Source of the DNA: Pseudonocardia oroxyli
GTDB lineage: Bacteria; Actinomycetota; Actinomycetes; Mycobacteriales; Pseudonocardiaceae
Assembly: GCF_900102195.1 (NCBI RefSeq)
Contig: NZ_FNBE01000012.1
Coordinates: forward strand, 62,001 to 126,000
Reading direction: 5' to 3'
Length of the DNA: 64,000 bases
The number at the start of each line of letters is the position of its first letter. Within the stretch, counting starts at the first letter, position 1. The notes under the pieces were generated by a model. It saw nothing but the letters and a program-made list of their open reading frames with translations. It searched no databases and had not been told where the DNA came from. Both the position numbers and the translations under genes were made by a program. Shown here piece after piece: positions 23,563 through 32,955 of this stretch.

Positions 23563-24257
23563 AGGTGGGGGGCCAGGGCGGAGGCGATCTCGGGGACGCG
23601 GTCGCCGAAGGGCACGCCGCCGCTGTCCGACTCGGCGCGGCTGGTCACGGTGACCAGGCCGCCGGAGGCGGTGGACACCTCCGCCGTCGCCCAGCCCACC
23701 GCCGAGGCGGTCTGGCTCGGCTCCTCGCCCGGCGCGGTGTAGACGACCGAGAACAGGCCGGTCAGCTCCCCGTCGGCCACCTGCAGGTTGACCTCGCGGC
23801 CGCCGCCGGGGCGGCAGATCATCGTGGTCGGGGCCGGGGACGCGGTGGCGACCTCGGGCAGCACCTCGTCCACGACCGCGCGCAGCTCGGGGTCCTGGGG
23901 GTTCACGCAGTCCCCGGCCGCGGGCCCGAGCGGGACACCGACCGGGGTCGGGGGCACCGCGGGAGCCTCGCGGGCCATCTCCGGTGCCCCCAGCGAGCGC
24001 GCGCCCGCATCGGAAGCCGGGGCCGCCGCGGAGGTCTCCCCACCGGAGCGAGCGAGCAGCACACCCGTGGACACCCCGCCCGCCAGCACGATCGCCGCCG
24101 CCGCGACCCCGCCGACCAGCAGGTTCCGGTTCCGCCTGCCGATCCGGTGCGACTCGCGCCGGACGTCGTCGGCCGAGAACCCCGCCTCGGGCGGGGTGTC
24201 CGCGGCGGCGCGGAAGGCCGCCGCCAGTCGCTCGTCCGCGTTCGGTCCGCCGTTCAT
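23559..24257 (-). CDS. Membrane-anchored putative anti-sigma factor
   Basis: 232 residues. A short cytosolic N terminus (ADERLAAAFRAAADTPPEAGFSADDV) is followed by one transmembrane helix (LLVGGVAAAAIVLAGGVSTGVLLA, ~residues 47-70) and an extracytoplasmic domain with two Cys (GDCVNPQDPEL, MICRPGGG). It overlaps the sigma gene by 4 nt. This arrangement is standard for a membrane anti-sigma factor that holds its ECF partner, though no zinc-binding HxxxCxxC motif is present. Confidence 0.75.
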   Translation of the reverse strand: MNGGPNADERLAAAFRAAADTPPEAGFSADDVRRESHRIGRRNRNLLVGGVAAAAIVLAGGVSTGVLLARSGGETSAAAPASDAGARSLGAPEMAREAPAVPPTPVGVPLGPAAGDCVNPQDPELRAVVDEVLPEVATASPAPTTMICRPGGGREVNLQVADGELTGLFSVVYTAPGEEPSQTASAVGWATAEVSTASGGLVTVTSRAESDSGGVPFGDRVPEIASALAPHL

Positions 24258-24760
24258 CCCGCCTCCCTCAGATCACCCAGCGAGTCCCCCAGGACCGCGC
24301 GCAACGCCGCCAGCCCGTGCGCGGTCTGGCTCTTCACCGTGCCCTCCGAGCAGCCGAGCGCGGCGGCGGTGCCGGCCACGTCGAGCCCCTCCAGGTACCG
24401 CAGGACCAGCACCGCACGCTGCCGCGGGGGCACCGAACGCAGCGCGGCCACCAGCGTGGTCCGGGTCGCGACGTCCGGTTCGGACGTGCTCGTCTCCGGC
24501 GTGCGGTCGGTCGAACGCTCCCGCCGCCACGGCCGCCGCGACTCGTCGACCACCGCGCGGACGAGGGTCCGGCGCACCCAGGCGTCGAGGGCCTGGTGGT
24601 CGCGGATGCGCCGCCAGTGCCGGTGCAGCGCGACGAACGCGGACTGCGCGTGGTCGTCCGCCCGGTGCCAGTCCCCGCAGAGCAGGTAGGCGGTGCGGCG
24701 CACGGTGTCGCGGCGCGCGCGGAAGTACTCCGCGAACGCGGCCTCCTCAGCGTCGTCCAT
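24254..24760 (-). CDS. ECF sigma factor (SigE-like actinobacterial family)
   Basis: 168 residues from ATG 24760. Region 2: FAEYFRARRDTVRRTAYLLCGDWHRADDHAQSAFVALHRHW. Region 4: RSVPPRQRAVLVLRYLEGLDVAGTAAALGCSEGTVKSQTAHGLAAL. The linker is Arg/Thr-rich. This matches the SigE/SigM-type subgroup of small extracytoplasmic-function sigma factors. Co-transcribed with the membrane partner downstream. Confidence 0.93.
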   Translation of the reverse strand: MDDAEEAAFAEYFRARRDTVRRTAYLLCGDWHRADDHAQSAFVALHRHWRRIRDHQALDAWVRRTLVRAVVDESRRPWRRERSTDRTPETSTSEPDVATRTTLVAALRSVPPRQRAVLVLRYLEGLDVAGTAAALGCSEGTVKSQTAHGLAALRAVLGDSLGDLREAG

Positions 24761-24912
24761 TCGTCCCCCTCCGACCCTGTCGCACCTCGGACGCAACGGG
24801 CGCCGGACACGGTTGCACGCCGCGGTCACCATCACCCGACCGGCCCAATGTCGTGACCATTCCGTGACCCCAGCGTTCCGCGGAGGCCCGCGCCTGACAC
24901 AATGCGCACTCG

Positions 24913-26016
24913 ATGCGGACTCGAACCCGACGACCGGCGCGGCGACTGAGCACGGCGAAGGCCGACACGGCCCCGATCGACCTGCGCTCGGACACCGTCA
25001 CCCGGCCCACGCCCGAGATGCGCAAGGCGATGGCGGCGGCCGAGGTGGGGGACGACGTCCTCGACCACGACCCCACCATGGCCGAACTGGAGGAGCGGGT
25101 CGCCGGGCTGCTCGGCGCCTCCGCCGCCCTCTGGACGCCCAGCGGTTCGATGGGCAACCTCATCGCGCTGATGTCGCACCTGCAGCGCGGCGACTCCTTC
25201 CTCGCCCCCGCGGGTTCCCACGTGCTCGACGCCGAGCTGGGCACGGCGGCGTGGCTGGCGGGCGGCATGCCCCGCCCCCTGGAGCACGACGCGGGCCCCG
25301 GCCGGGTGTCCGCGGCGGCGGTGCGCCGGGCCGCGGGTGGGGACGCGCCCTACTACGCGCTGACCACCCGGCTGCTGTGCCTGGAGAACACGCACAACGC
25401 AGCGGGCGGCACGGTCACCCGGCCCGAGGACCACGCCCGGGTCGCCTCGGCGGCGAAGGCCGCGGGGCTGGCCGTGCACCTCGACGGCGCCCGCCTGTGG
25501 CACGCGGCGGTGAAGCTGGGCGTGCCGCTCGGCGCGCTGACGGTCGGCTCCGACACCGTCCAGGTGTGTCTGTCGAAGGGGCTCGGCGCGCCCGTCGGGT
25601 CGGTGGTGGCGGGGTCGGTCGAGTTCGTGCAGCAGGCCCGCAGGCTGCGGAAGATGCTCGGCGGCGGGGTCCGGCAGGGCGGGGTGCTCGCGGCGGCGGG
25701 GCTCGTGGCGCTCGACCGCGTCGACCGGCTCGCCGAGGACCACGCCCGCGCCGCGACGCTGGCCGCGGGCCTGCGCGAACGCGGCTGGCGCGCGCCGGAG
25801 CCGGAGACGAACATCGTGCTCGTCGCGGTGGCGGACCTGCCGGGCACGCTCGCCCGGTTCCGCGAGTCCGGCGTCCTGGCCAGCGCCATGTCCGGCAAGG
25901 TCCGGCTGATGACCCACGCGGACGTCGGGGACGCCGAGATCACCGCGGCGCTGGATCGGATCGGCCCCCTGGAGCAGGGGCAGGCAGGGCGTCCAGCCGT
26001 GCGTGGAGCCTCCTGA
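24913..26016 (+). CDS. Low-specificity L-threonine aldolase (beta-eliminating lyase family)
   Basis: 367 residues; the family core starts at IDLRSDTVTRPTPEMRKAM. PLP-binding features: the substrate-lid Asp/His in LENTHNAAGG, LHLDGARLWH-like VHLDGARLW, and the Schiff-base Lys in VCLSKGLGAPVGS. It splits L-threonine or L-allo-threonine to glycine and acetaldehyde. The basic ~20-residue N-terminal extension suggests the true start may be later. The 3' end overlaps the convergent channel gene by 77 bp. Confidence 0.9.
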   Translation: MRTRTRRPARRLSTAKADTAPIDLRSDTVTRPTPEMRKAMAAAEVGDDVLDHDPTMAELEERVAGLLGASAALWTPSGSMGNLIALMSHLQRGDSFLAPAGSHVLDAELGTAAWLAGGMPRPLEHDAGPGRVSAAAVRRAAGGDAPYYALTTRLLCLENTHNAAGGTVTRPEDHARVASAAKAAGLAVHLDGARLWHAAVKLGVPLGALTVGSDTVQVCLSKGLGAPVGSVVAGSVEFVQQARRLRKMLGGGVRQGGVLAAAGLVALDRVDRLAEDHARAATLAAGLRERGWRAPEPETNIVLVAVADLPGTLARFRESGVLASAMSGKVRLMTHADVGDAEITAALDRIGPLEQGQAGRPAVRGAS

Positions 26017-26710
26017 CCTCGGCCACCAGCACGTCGATCTTCTGCTCGGCCTCGGCCAGCTCGGTCTCGGTCCGCTCGGACGAGGCGCGCAGGTTCTGCA
26101 CGAACCAGCTCGCGATCGACGCCGTCACCACGCCGAGCAGCGCGATCCCGGCGACCATCAGCGTCGCCGCCACGATCCGCCCCTCCACGGTGACCGGGTA
26201 GCGGTCGCCGTAGCCGACGGTGGAGATCGTCGTGATCGTCCACCACAGGGCCTCGCCGAAGGTCGTGATGGTGGCGTCGGGGGCGTCCCGCTCGGCCTGC
26301 AGCACCGACAGGGCCGCCACGAACGCCACCAGCCCGACGGTCCCGGTGACGTAGACGGCGATCCGGCCGCGGAAGTCGTCCCGCAGCTGCCGGTTCAGCA
26401 CGCTGATCACCGTGACCACCCGCAGCACGCGGAGCTGCCGGAACATCGGCAGCAGCAGGATCACCAGGTCCAGGACGTGGGTGCCGACGAAGCGCAGCCT
26501 GCGGCGGGCCAGCGCCAGGCGCACCAGGTAGTCCGCGGCGAACAGCAGCCAGATGACCGTGAGGCCGCCGTCGATCCAGTCCGGCGAGCCGCGGTCGAGG
26601 ACGTCCCAGGCGTAGAGCGCGAGGAACAGGGCGGCCAGGCCGGTCAGCGGCCAGTCCAGCCGACGGTCCCAGGCGGCGATCCGCGGCTCGTCCGCGCTCG
26701 TGTCCGGCAT
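25940..26710 (-). CDS. Voltage-gated-type potassium channel
   Basis: 256 residues. It has six helical segments including an S4-like helix with spaced arginines (LRVLRVVTVISVLNRQLR) and the selectivity filter TVGYGD in WWTITTISTVGYGDRYP. C-terminal coiled coil (ELAEAEQKIDVLVAEVRRLHARLDAL). The size and order fit a Kv/KvAP-like bacterial channel without an RCK domain. Tail-to-tail overlap with the aldolase gene. Confidence 0.92.
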   Translation of the reverse strand: MPDTSADEPRIAAWDRRLDWPLTGLAALFLALYAWDVLDRGSPDWIDGGLTVIWLLFAADYLVRLALARRRLRFVGTHVLDLVILLLPMFRQLRVLRVVTVISVLNRQLRDDFRGRIAVYVTGTVGLVAFVAALSVLQAERDAPDATITTFGEALWWTITTISTVGYGDRYPVTVEGRIVAATLMVAGIALLGVVTASIASWFVQNLRASSERTETELAEAEQKIDVLVAEVRRLHARLDALPAPAPGGRSDPAPR

Positions 26711-26717
26711 GGGCGCA

Positions 26718-27854
26718 CTATGCCCGGCGCTCCACGAACGGTCGCATCCGCTCCAGCGCCTCCTCGATGGGCGCGGTGGCCCCCGCGAACGACAGCCGCA
26801 CGAACCGGTGCCCGTCGACGGGGTCGAAGTCGACGCCGGGGGCGACCGCGACGCCGGTCTCGCCGAGCAGCTCGTAGACCAGGCGCATCGAGTCGTCGGT
26901 GAGGTGCCCGACGTCGGCGTAGACGTAGAACGCGCCGTCGGCGGGGGCGAGCCGCTCGATGCCGAGCGTCGGCAGCCCCTCGAGCAGCAGGGCGCGGTTG
27001 CGCGCGTAGTGCTCCACGTGGGCGTCGACCTCGGCGTAGGACTCGGGGGTGAACGCCGCGACCGCCGCGTGCTGGGGCAGTGCGGGCGGGCAGACGGTGA
27101 AGTTGCCCGCCAGCCGGTCGACGGCCCGGCGCAGGTCCTCGGGCACCAGCAGCCACCCGAGCCGCCAGCCCGTCATCGAGAAGTACTTGGAGAACGAGTT
27201 GACGACGATCGCCTCGCGGGAGGTCTCCCACGCGCACGAGACCGCTCGGTCGTAGCCGATGCCGTGGTAGATCTCGTCGCTGACCAGCCGGATGCCCCGC
27301 TCGGCGCAGTGTGCGGTGAGCGCGGCCAGCTCGTCCGGGGACACCACGGTGCCGGTCGGGTTGGCCGGGGAGGCCACGATCAGGCCCTGGACGTCCAGGT
27401 CCTCGATCATCTCGACGGTGGGCTGCCAGCACGGCAGCTCCACGACCTCGCAGCCGAGCGCCGTGAGGATGTTGCGGTAGCACGGGTAGCCGGGGCGGGC
27501 CATCGCCACGCGGTCGCCCGCGTCGAAGGCGGCGAGGAAGGCGAGCAGGAACCCGCCGGACCCGGCGGTGGTGACGACGACGTCGTCGGGGGCGATCTCG
27601 ATCCCGTACATCCGGCGGTGGTGGGCGGCGATGCCCTCGCGCAGCTCGGGGATCCCCAGCGCCACCGTGTAGCCGAGCACCTCGGTCTCCAGCGCGGCCG
27701 CCGCGGCGGCCCGCACGGGCGCCGGGGCGGGGGTCGACGGCTGCCCCGCCGACAGGTTGATCAGGTCGCCCCTGGTCCGCTGACGCTCGGCGGCCGCGGA
27801 CCACACGTCCATCACGTGGAAGGGTGCGATGCCGGACCGGTCGGAGACTCTCAC
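26718..27854 (-). CDS. PLP-dependent class I/II aminotransferase
   Basis: 378 residues from GTG 27854 (VRVSDRSGIAPFHVMDV). Fold-type I aminotransferase: INLSAGQPSTPAP at the start, ASPANPTGTVV (PLP Asn), VSDEIYHGIGY (Asp/Tyr), the Schiff-base Lys in VVNSFSKYFSMTGWRLGW, and the C-terminal Arg region RFVRLSFAG. It resembles aspartate/alanine-type enzymes. Specific substrate not determinable. A longer upstream frame to 27962 is low-complexity and rejected. Confidence 0.93.
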   Translation of the reverse strand: MRVSDRSGIAPFHVMDVWSAAAERQRTRGDLINLSAGQPSTPAPAPVRAAAAAALETEVLGYTVALGIPELREGIAAHHRRMYGIEIAPDDVVVTTAGSGGFLLAFLAAFDAGDRVAMARPGYPCYRNILTALGCEVVELPCWQPTVEMIEDLDVQGLIVASPANPTGTVVSPDELAALTAHCAERGIRLVSDEIYHGIGYDRAVSCAWETSREAIVVNSFSKYFSMTGWRLGWLLVPEDLRRAVDRLAGNFTVCPPALPQHAAVAAFTPESYAEVDAHVEHYARNRALLLEGLPTLGIERLAPADGAFYVYADVGHLTDDSMRLVYELLGETGVAVAPGVDFDPVDGHRFVRLSFAGATAPIEEALERMRPFVERRA

Positions 27855-28054
27855 CTCGCGAGCGTACGAAACGGCGAAGCGGGGCCGTCCGGGACGACCC
27901 CGCTCCGAAGCACCGCATCCGCCCGAGGCCCCCTCTGCGCGCGGATGCGGGGGTCCGGTCACCGGGGGCGGGGAGGCTTTCGGGGAGCCCGACCGCCACC
28001 GGCGTCGACCGACCCGGGCGGCGGGCAGGAGAGTCCCGCCGCCCGGGGGGTGGA

Positions 28055-28315
28055 TCAGCTCTCGAACTGGCCCGTCAGCACGCCGACGACGTCGAAGATC
28101 TGCTTGTCGGTGGCGGCCACCGCGTCGTCGACGTAGGCGCCGACCGGCTCCAGCGGCGGGGTGCCGTAGGTGACGTTCTCGTCGAGGTAGGCGCCGACCG
28201 GGGCGAGCTCGGCGGCCGAGGCCTGTCCGGCGACGGCGATCATGGCCGCGGGGGCGACCAGGGAGGCCAGACCGGCGGCGAGCAGGGTGGCCTTGCGGGG
28301 AGCGTGCGAACCCAT
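28055..28315 (-). CDS. Small secreted protein
   Basis: 86 residues from ATG 28315. Signal peptide: basic start (MGSHAPRKAT), hydrophobic core (LLAAGLASLVAPAAMIAVAG) and cleavage site QASA|AEL. The mature ~53 residues contain two related phrases (LAPVGAYLDENV, LEPVGAYVDDAV), an internal duplication with PVGAY. It has no Cys. Function unknown. Extracellular or wall-associated. Confidence 0.75.
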   Translation of the reverse strand: MGSHAPRKATLLAAGLASLVAPAAMIAVAGQASAAELAPVGAYLDENVTYGTPPLEPVGAYVDDAVAATDKQIFDVVGVLTGQFES

Positions 28316-28618
28316 GGGGATCTCACTTTCGAAGGTCGAGAGGGGAAGTCCTGTCATCCCCGCCGCACGTCGGTGGGCCGCGGGTGATGCACACCCTGAC
28401 CCGCGGGTAACCCCGGCTTCAACCGACGACGAACCGGTTTACACGCTGTTTGCACGAAGATCATGTAGCCCACTTGGCCTAATCGTGCTGCTCTGAACGG
28501 GTCATGCCTGGTCATCGCGCAACACGCACCATTGCCGCATTCGCGACATGGCGAAACACGATCGTCAACATGCGCGACACATCTGCGTAACACGAGACAC
28601 GATCGCGTGAGCCCGAGA
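28316..28618. other. Intergenic region, lower G+C
   Basis: About 300 bp between the small secreted protein gene and the purD stop. It has no gene with credible composition. Local G+C is lower than the surroundings (GTTTACACGCTGTTTGCACG near 28436), so it probably holds the promoter for the secreted protein gene. No clear operator seen. Confidence 0.5.
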
Positions 28619-29881
<1,263 letters not shown>

Positions 29882-30004
29882 GGTGCGCCACCCTACCTAC
29901 CTGGGCGAACAGCGCCCCGCGCACCGCACCGGTCGTCGGGCGTTCACCCGGTGGACGGGCCCCCGCCGGCCGTCCGACTCCCCCGCCCGGGACACTGGAC
30001 ACCC

Positions 30005-30964
30005 GTGACCCCCCTCGTCATCGCCCATCGGGGCGCGAGCGGCTATCGCCCCGAACACACCCTCGCGAGCTACGAGCTCGCCGCGCGGATGGGGGCGGAC
30101 TTCCTCGAGCCCGACCTGGTCAGCACGGCCGACGGGGTGCTCGTCGCCCGCCACGAGCCCATGATCGGCGCGACCACGGACGTGGCCGCGCACCCCGAGT
30201 TCGCCGCGCGCCGCACGGTCCGCACGCTCGACGGCGAGCAGGTCGAGGACTGGTTCGCGGACGACTTCACCCTCACCGAGCTGCGCACCCTGCGCGCCGT
30301 CGAGCGGCTCCCCGGCCTGCGCCAGGGCAACACCGTCTACGACGGGCTGTTCCCGGTCCCGACGTTCGGCGAGATCCTCGAGCTGCGGGCCCGGCTCTCC
30401 GCCGAGCTGGGCCGCGAGATCGGCGTCTACCCCGAGACCAAGCATCCGAGCTACCACGCGTCCCGCAGCCTCGCCTGCGAGGACGCCCTGGTCGCTGCCC
30501 TGCGCGCCCACGGCCTGGACCGCGCCGACGCCCCGGTGTTCGTCCAGTCCTTCGAGGTGGGGAACCTGCGGGCGCTGCACGCCGCCACACCGGTGCCGCT
30601 GATCCAGCTGCTCGACGCCGAGGGCGGGCCGGCCGACGGCGGCCCGTCCTACGCCGCGCTGTGCACCCCGGACGGGCTGGCCGCGATCGCGGAGTACGCG
30701 GCGGGGATCGGCCCGGAGAAGTCCCTCGCGGCGCCGCCGTCGTCCCTCGTGGCGGACGCGCACGCGGCGGGGCTGCTCGTCCACGTCTGGACCCTGCGCA
30801 ACGAGAACGCCTTCCTGGCCGCACCGTGGCGCCGCGGGACCCGCGCGGACGAGTACGGGGACGCCCTCGCCGAGTACCGCACGTTCGTCGAGGCCGGTGT
30901 GGACGGCCTGTTCACCGACCACCCCGACACCGCGGTCACCGCCCTGAGCCTCCTCCCCCTGTGA
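30005..30964 (+). CDS. Glycerophosphodiester phosphodiesterase
   Basis: 319 residues from GTG 30005. GDPD TIM barrel: HRGASGYRPEHTLASYELAARMGADFLEPDLVSTADGVLVARHEP holds the catalytic His pair and the metal Glu/Asp; later PETKHPSYH and FTDHPD. It hydrolyses glycerophosphodiesters to glycerol-3-phosphate and an alcohol. No signal peptide, so probably cytoplasmic. The stop is 12 bp before palindrome copy 4. The much longer upstream open frame is shadow of purD. Confidence 0.93.
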   Translation: MTPLVIAHRGASGYRPEHTLASYELAARMGADFLEPDLVSTADGVLVARHEPMIGATTDVAAHPEFAARRTVRTLDGEQVEDWFADDFTLTELRTLRAVERLPGLRQGNTVYDGLFPVPTFGEILELRARLSAELGREIGVYPETKHPSYHASRSLACEDALVAALRAHGLDRADAPVFVQSFEVGNLRALHAATPVPLIQLLDAEGGPADGGPSYAALCTPDGLAAIAEYAAGIGPEKSLAAPPSSLVADAHAAGLLVHVWTLRNENAFLAAPWRRGTRADEYGDALAEYRTFVEAGVDGLFTDHPDTAVTALSLLPL

Positions 30965-30975
30965 ACCCCGCGAGA

Positions 30976-31021
30976 CCCGTGAGCGGCGATGGTCGCTCTG
31001 GCGACTATCGCCGCTCACGGG
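30976..31021. repeat. Dispersed palindrome, copy 4
   Basis: CCCGTGAGCGGCGATGGTCGC (shortened: GTGAGCGGCGATGGTCGC at 30979-30996), loop TCTG, then GCGACTATCGCCGCTCAC (31001-31018), flanked by CCC/GGG. One mismatch. On the minus strand it encodes the hydrolase tail RERR and its TAG stop (31005-31007), exactly as copy 1 does for purC. Confidence 0.9.
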
Positions 31022-31877
31022 GCTTGAGGTGGGACAACAGGAGCGCGGTCGTCTCGGCCGGGCGCTCCTCGTGGACGAAGTGGCCCGCGTCGAGGGCCTC
31101 GTGGCGGAACTCCCCCGCCACCCACCGGGCCGACCCGCGGGCCGTGCCCTCCAGCACGCAGGGATCCTCCGTCCCGTGGACCTGCAGCACCGGCATCTCC
31201 GCCCGCCGGGCGACCGCGGCGGCGAAGCGGCGGCCCTCGGCGCGGACCTGCGAGCGCGCCATCCAGCGGTAGTACTCCAGGGCGCAGTGCGCGACGGTCG
31301 AGATCCGGATCGCCTCGCGGTTGCGGCCGACGGCCTCGGCGAAGTCCGCCGTGTCGGTCCACCCCGGCCCCGACCAGGCGCGCATGATGCGCTCGACCCG
31401 GGCGCCGTCGTCTCGCCGCAGCGTGGCCTCGGGCCTGCGCGGGAGCTGGAACCCGGCCATGTACCGGGAGGCCCGGCCCTGGCCGAGCGGATGCCGGAGC
31501 AGGGCACTGCGGAAGGCGAGCGGGTGGGCGATGCCGATCGCGGTCAGCGTGTGCAGCCGCCGCGGGTGCAGCGCGGCCAGGGTCCACGCGACGGCGCCGC
31601 CCCAGTCGTGCCCGACCACGTGGGCCCGCTGCTCGCCCAACGCGCGGATCAGGCCGTCGACGTCCCCCGCCAGCGTCCAGAGGTCGTAGCCGCGGGGCGG
31701 CTTGTCGGAGTCCCCGTAGCCGCGCAGGTCGACCGCCACGGCCCGGAACCCGGCCTCGGCGAGCGCCCGCAGCTGATGGCGCCAGGACCACCAGAACTCG
31801 GGGAACCCGTGCAGCAGCACCACGAGCGGGCCCTCGCCCGCCTCGACGACGTGCAGCCGGATCCCGTTGGCGGACAC
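31005..31877 (-). CDS. Alpha/beta hydrolase (epoxide hydrolase-like)
   Basis: 290 residues from GTG 31877. Oxyanion-hole motif LLHGFPEFWWSW, nucleophile Asp in VVGHDWGGAVAW (the haloalkane dehalogenase/epoxide hydrolase type), late His in DAGHFVHEERP. Family proteins usually have a few more N-terminal residues (PGPWTHRSV precedes in frame), but no standard start codon is found there, so a non-standard start is possible. The last four residues and the stop come from palindrome copy 4. Confidence 0.9.
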   Translation of the reverse strand: MSANGIRLHVVEAGEGPLVVLLHGFPEFWWSWRHQLRALAEAGFRAVAVDLRGYGDSDKPPRGYDLWTLAGDVDGLIRALGEQRAHVVGHDWGGAVAWTLAALHPRRLHTLTAIGIAHPLAFRSALLRHPLGQGRASRYMAGFQLPRRPEATLRRDDGARVERIMRAWSGPGWTDTADFAEAVGRNREAIRISTVAHCALEYYRWMARSQVRAEGRRFAAAVARRAEMPVLQVHGTEDPCVLEGTARGSARWVAGEFRHEALDAGHFVHEERPAETTALLLSHLKPRERR

Positions 31878-31927
31878 CGAACGGTGCGTCCACGGGCCCG
31901 GAACCCGGACCGAGGACGGTTCTGGTC

Positions 31928-32431
31928 TCAGCGGGCGTGCCCGTTGAGCTGGGGCGCCGTGGGCTCCTCGGACCGGCCGCGGTTCTGCAGCACCTGCGCG
32001 GTGTCCTTCAGCGAGGAGATGGTCCGCTCCGGCTTGCGGATCTTCTTGACCCGCAGGTAGCCGACGAGCGCGGACAACGCCGCACCCAGGATCATGATGC
32101 CGAAGACGATCCCGAACGCCGCCGAGCGGGGCAGCCAGATGTCGAGCACCTCGCCGATCGCCAGGAACAGGAAGAACAGGCTGAACAGGGCGATGACGAG
32201 CGCGACGATGAAGAAGACGCTGCCCTGTACACCCTTCTTGACCTCGGAGGTCACCTCCGCCTTGGCCAGCTCCACCTCGGAGCGGACGAGCGTGGAGACG
32301 TGCGAGGTCACGTCGCGGACGAGATCGCCGATCGACTGCTCCGAGGAACCGGGCGCCGGCTCCTTCGACAGCGGGATCGAAGGCAGTACGGGCGGAACGT
32401 CCGTGCCGCCGGAGCTGGTCGGGGTGGCCAC
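31928..32431 (-). CDS. Phage holin family (holin superfamily III-like) membrane protein
   Basis: 167 residues from GTG 32431, behind AGGAGGGA. An N-terminal polar stretch and an amphipathic helix (LVRDVTSHVSTLVRSEVELAKAEVTSEVKKG) precede two transmembrane helices (GSVFFIVALVIALFSLFFLFLAI and FGIVFGIMILGAALSALVGYL). This is the common chromosomal actinobacterial PF07332-type protein, not evidence of a prophage. Role uncertain. Confidence 0.85.
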   Translation of the reverse strand: MATPTSSGGTDVPPVLPSIPLSKEPAPGSSEQSIGDLVRDVTSHVSTLVRSEVELAKAEVTSEVKKGVQGSVFFIVALVIALFSLFFLFLAIGEVLDIWLPRSAAFGIVFGIMILGAALSALVGYLRVKKIRKPERTISSLKDTAQVLQNRGRSEEPTAPQLNGHAR

Positions 32432-32510
32432 CGGGGTCCCTCCTGCAGGGTCTAGGTCTCGGGCATCCTTCCACGACGGGCTTCCCCGCACCGGGCCGGT
32501 CAACCCTTGA

Positions 32511-32951
32511 TCACTCGGGAGTGTCCCACCCACCCCGTCCGCGCAACCGCTTGACGCTCCCGCGGCGGGTCTTCTGGTCCAGCCTGCGGCGCTGGGAGCC
32601 CTTCGTGGGCTTGGTCGGACGACGGGTGGGCGGGGGTGCCTTCGTGGCCTCGCGCAGCGCCTGGGCCAGCCGTTCGCGGGCGGACTCGCGGTTGCGCAGC
32701 TGGCTGCGCGAGTCGCCCGCGGCGATGGTCAGAACCCCGTCGACGAGCGTGAGGTTGCGCAGGGCGCGGTCCCGGACGTCGTCGGGCAGGCTGGGCGAGT
32801 TCGCGACGTCGAAGCTCAGCTCCACCCGCGAGTCCGTGGTGTTCACGCCCTGCCCGCCCGGCCCGGACGAGCGGGAGAACCGCCAGTGCAGCTCCCGGGC
32901 GGGGATGACGACCCCACGGCGCACGAGCACGCCGTCGGGGTCGTCCGTCAT
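32511..32951 (-). CDS. arfB: Alternative ribosome-rescue peptidyl-tRNA hydrolase ArfB
   Basis: 146 residues. GGQ motif in FSRSSGPGGQGVNTTDSRVEL. The short class-I release-factor fold is followed by a basic tail (RRPTKPTKGSQRRRLDQKTRRGSVKRLRGR) that would enter the empty mRNA channel. It hydrolyses peptidyl-tRNA on stalled ribosomes. Ends 80 bp before the holin-family gene. Confidence 0.95.
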   Translation of the reverse strand: MTDDPDGVLVRRGVVIPARELHWRFSRSSGPGGQGVNTTDSRVELSFDVANSPSLPDDVRDRALRNLTLVDGVLTIAAGDSRSQLRNRESARERLAQALREATKAPPPTRRPTKPTKGSQRRRLDQKTRRGSVKRLRGRGGWDTPE

Positions 32952-32955
32952 GCCC

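Noticed and set aside
31928..32431. Prophage signal from a holin-family protein
   Set aside because: This protein is a common chromosomal gene of actinobacteria and has no phage neighbours.
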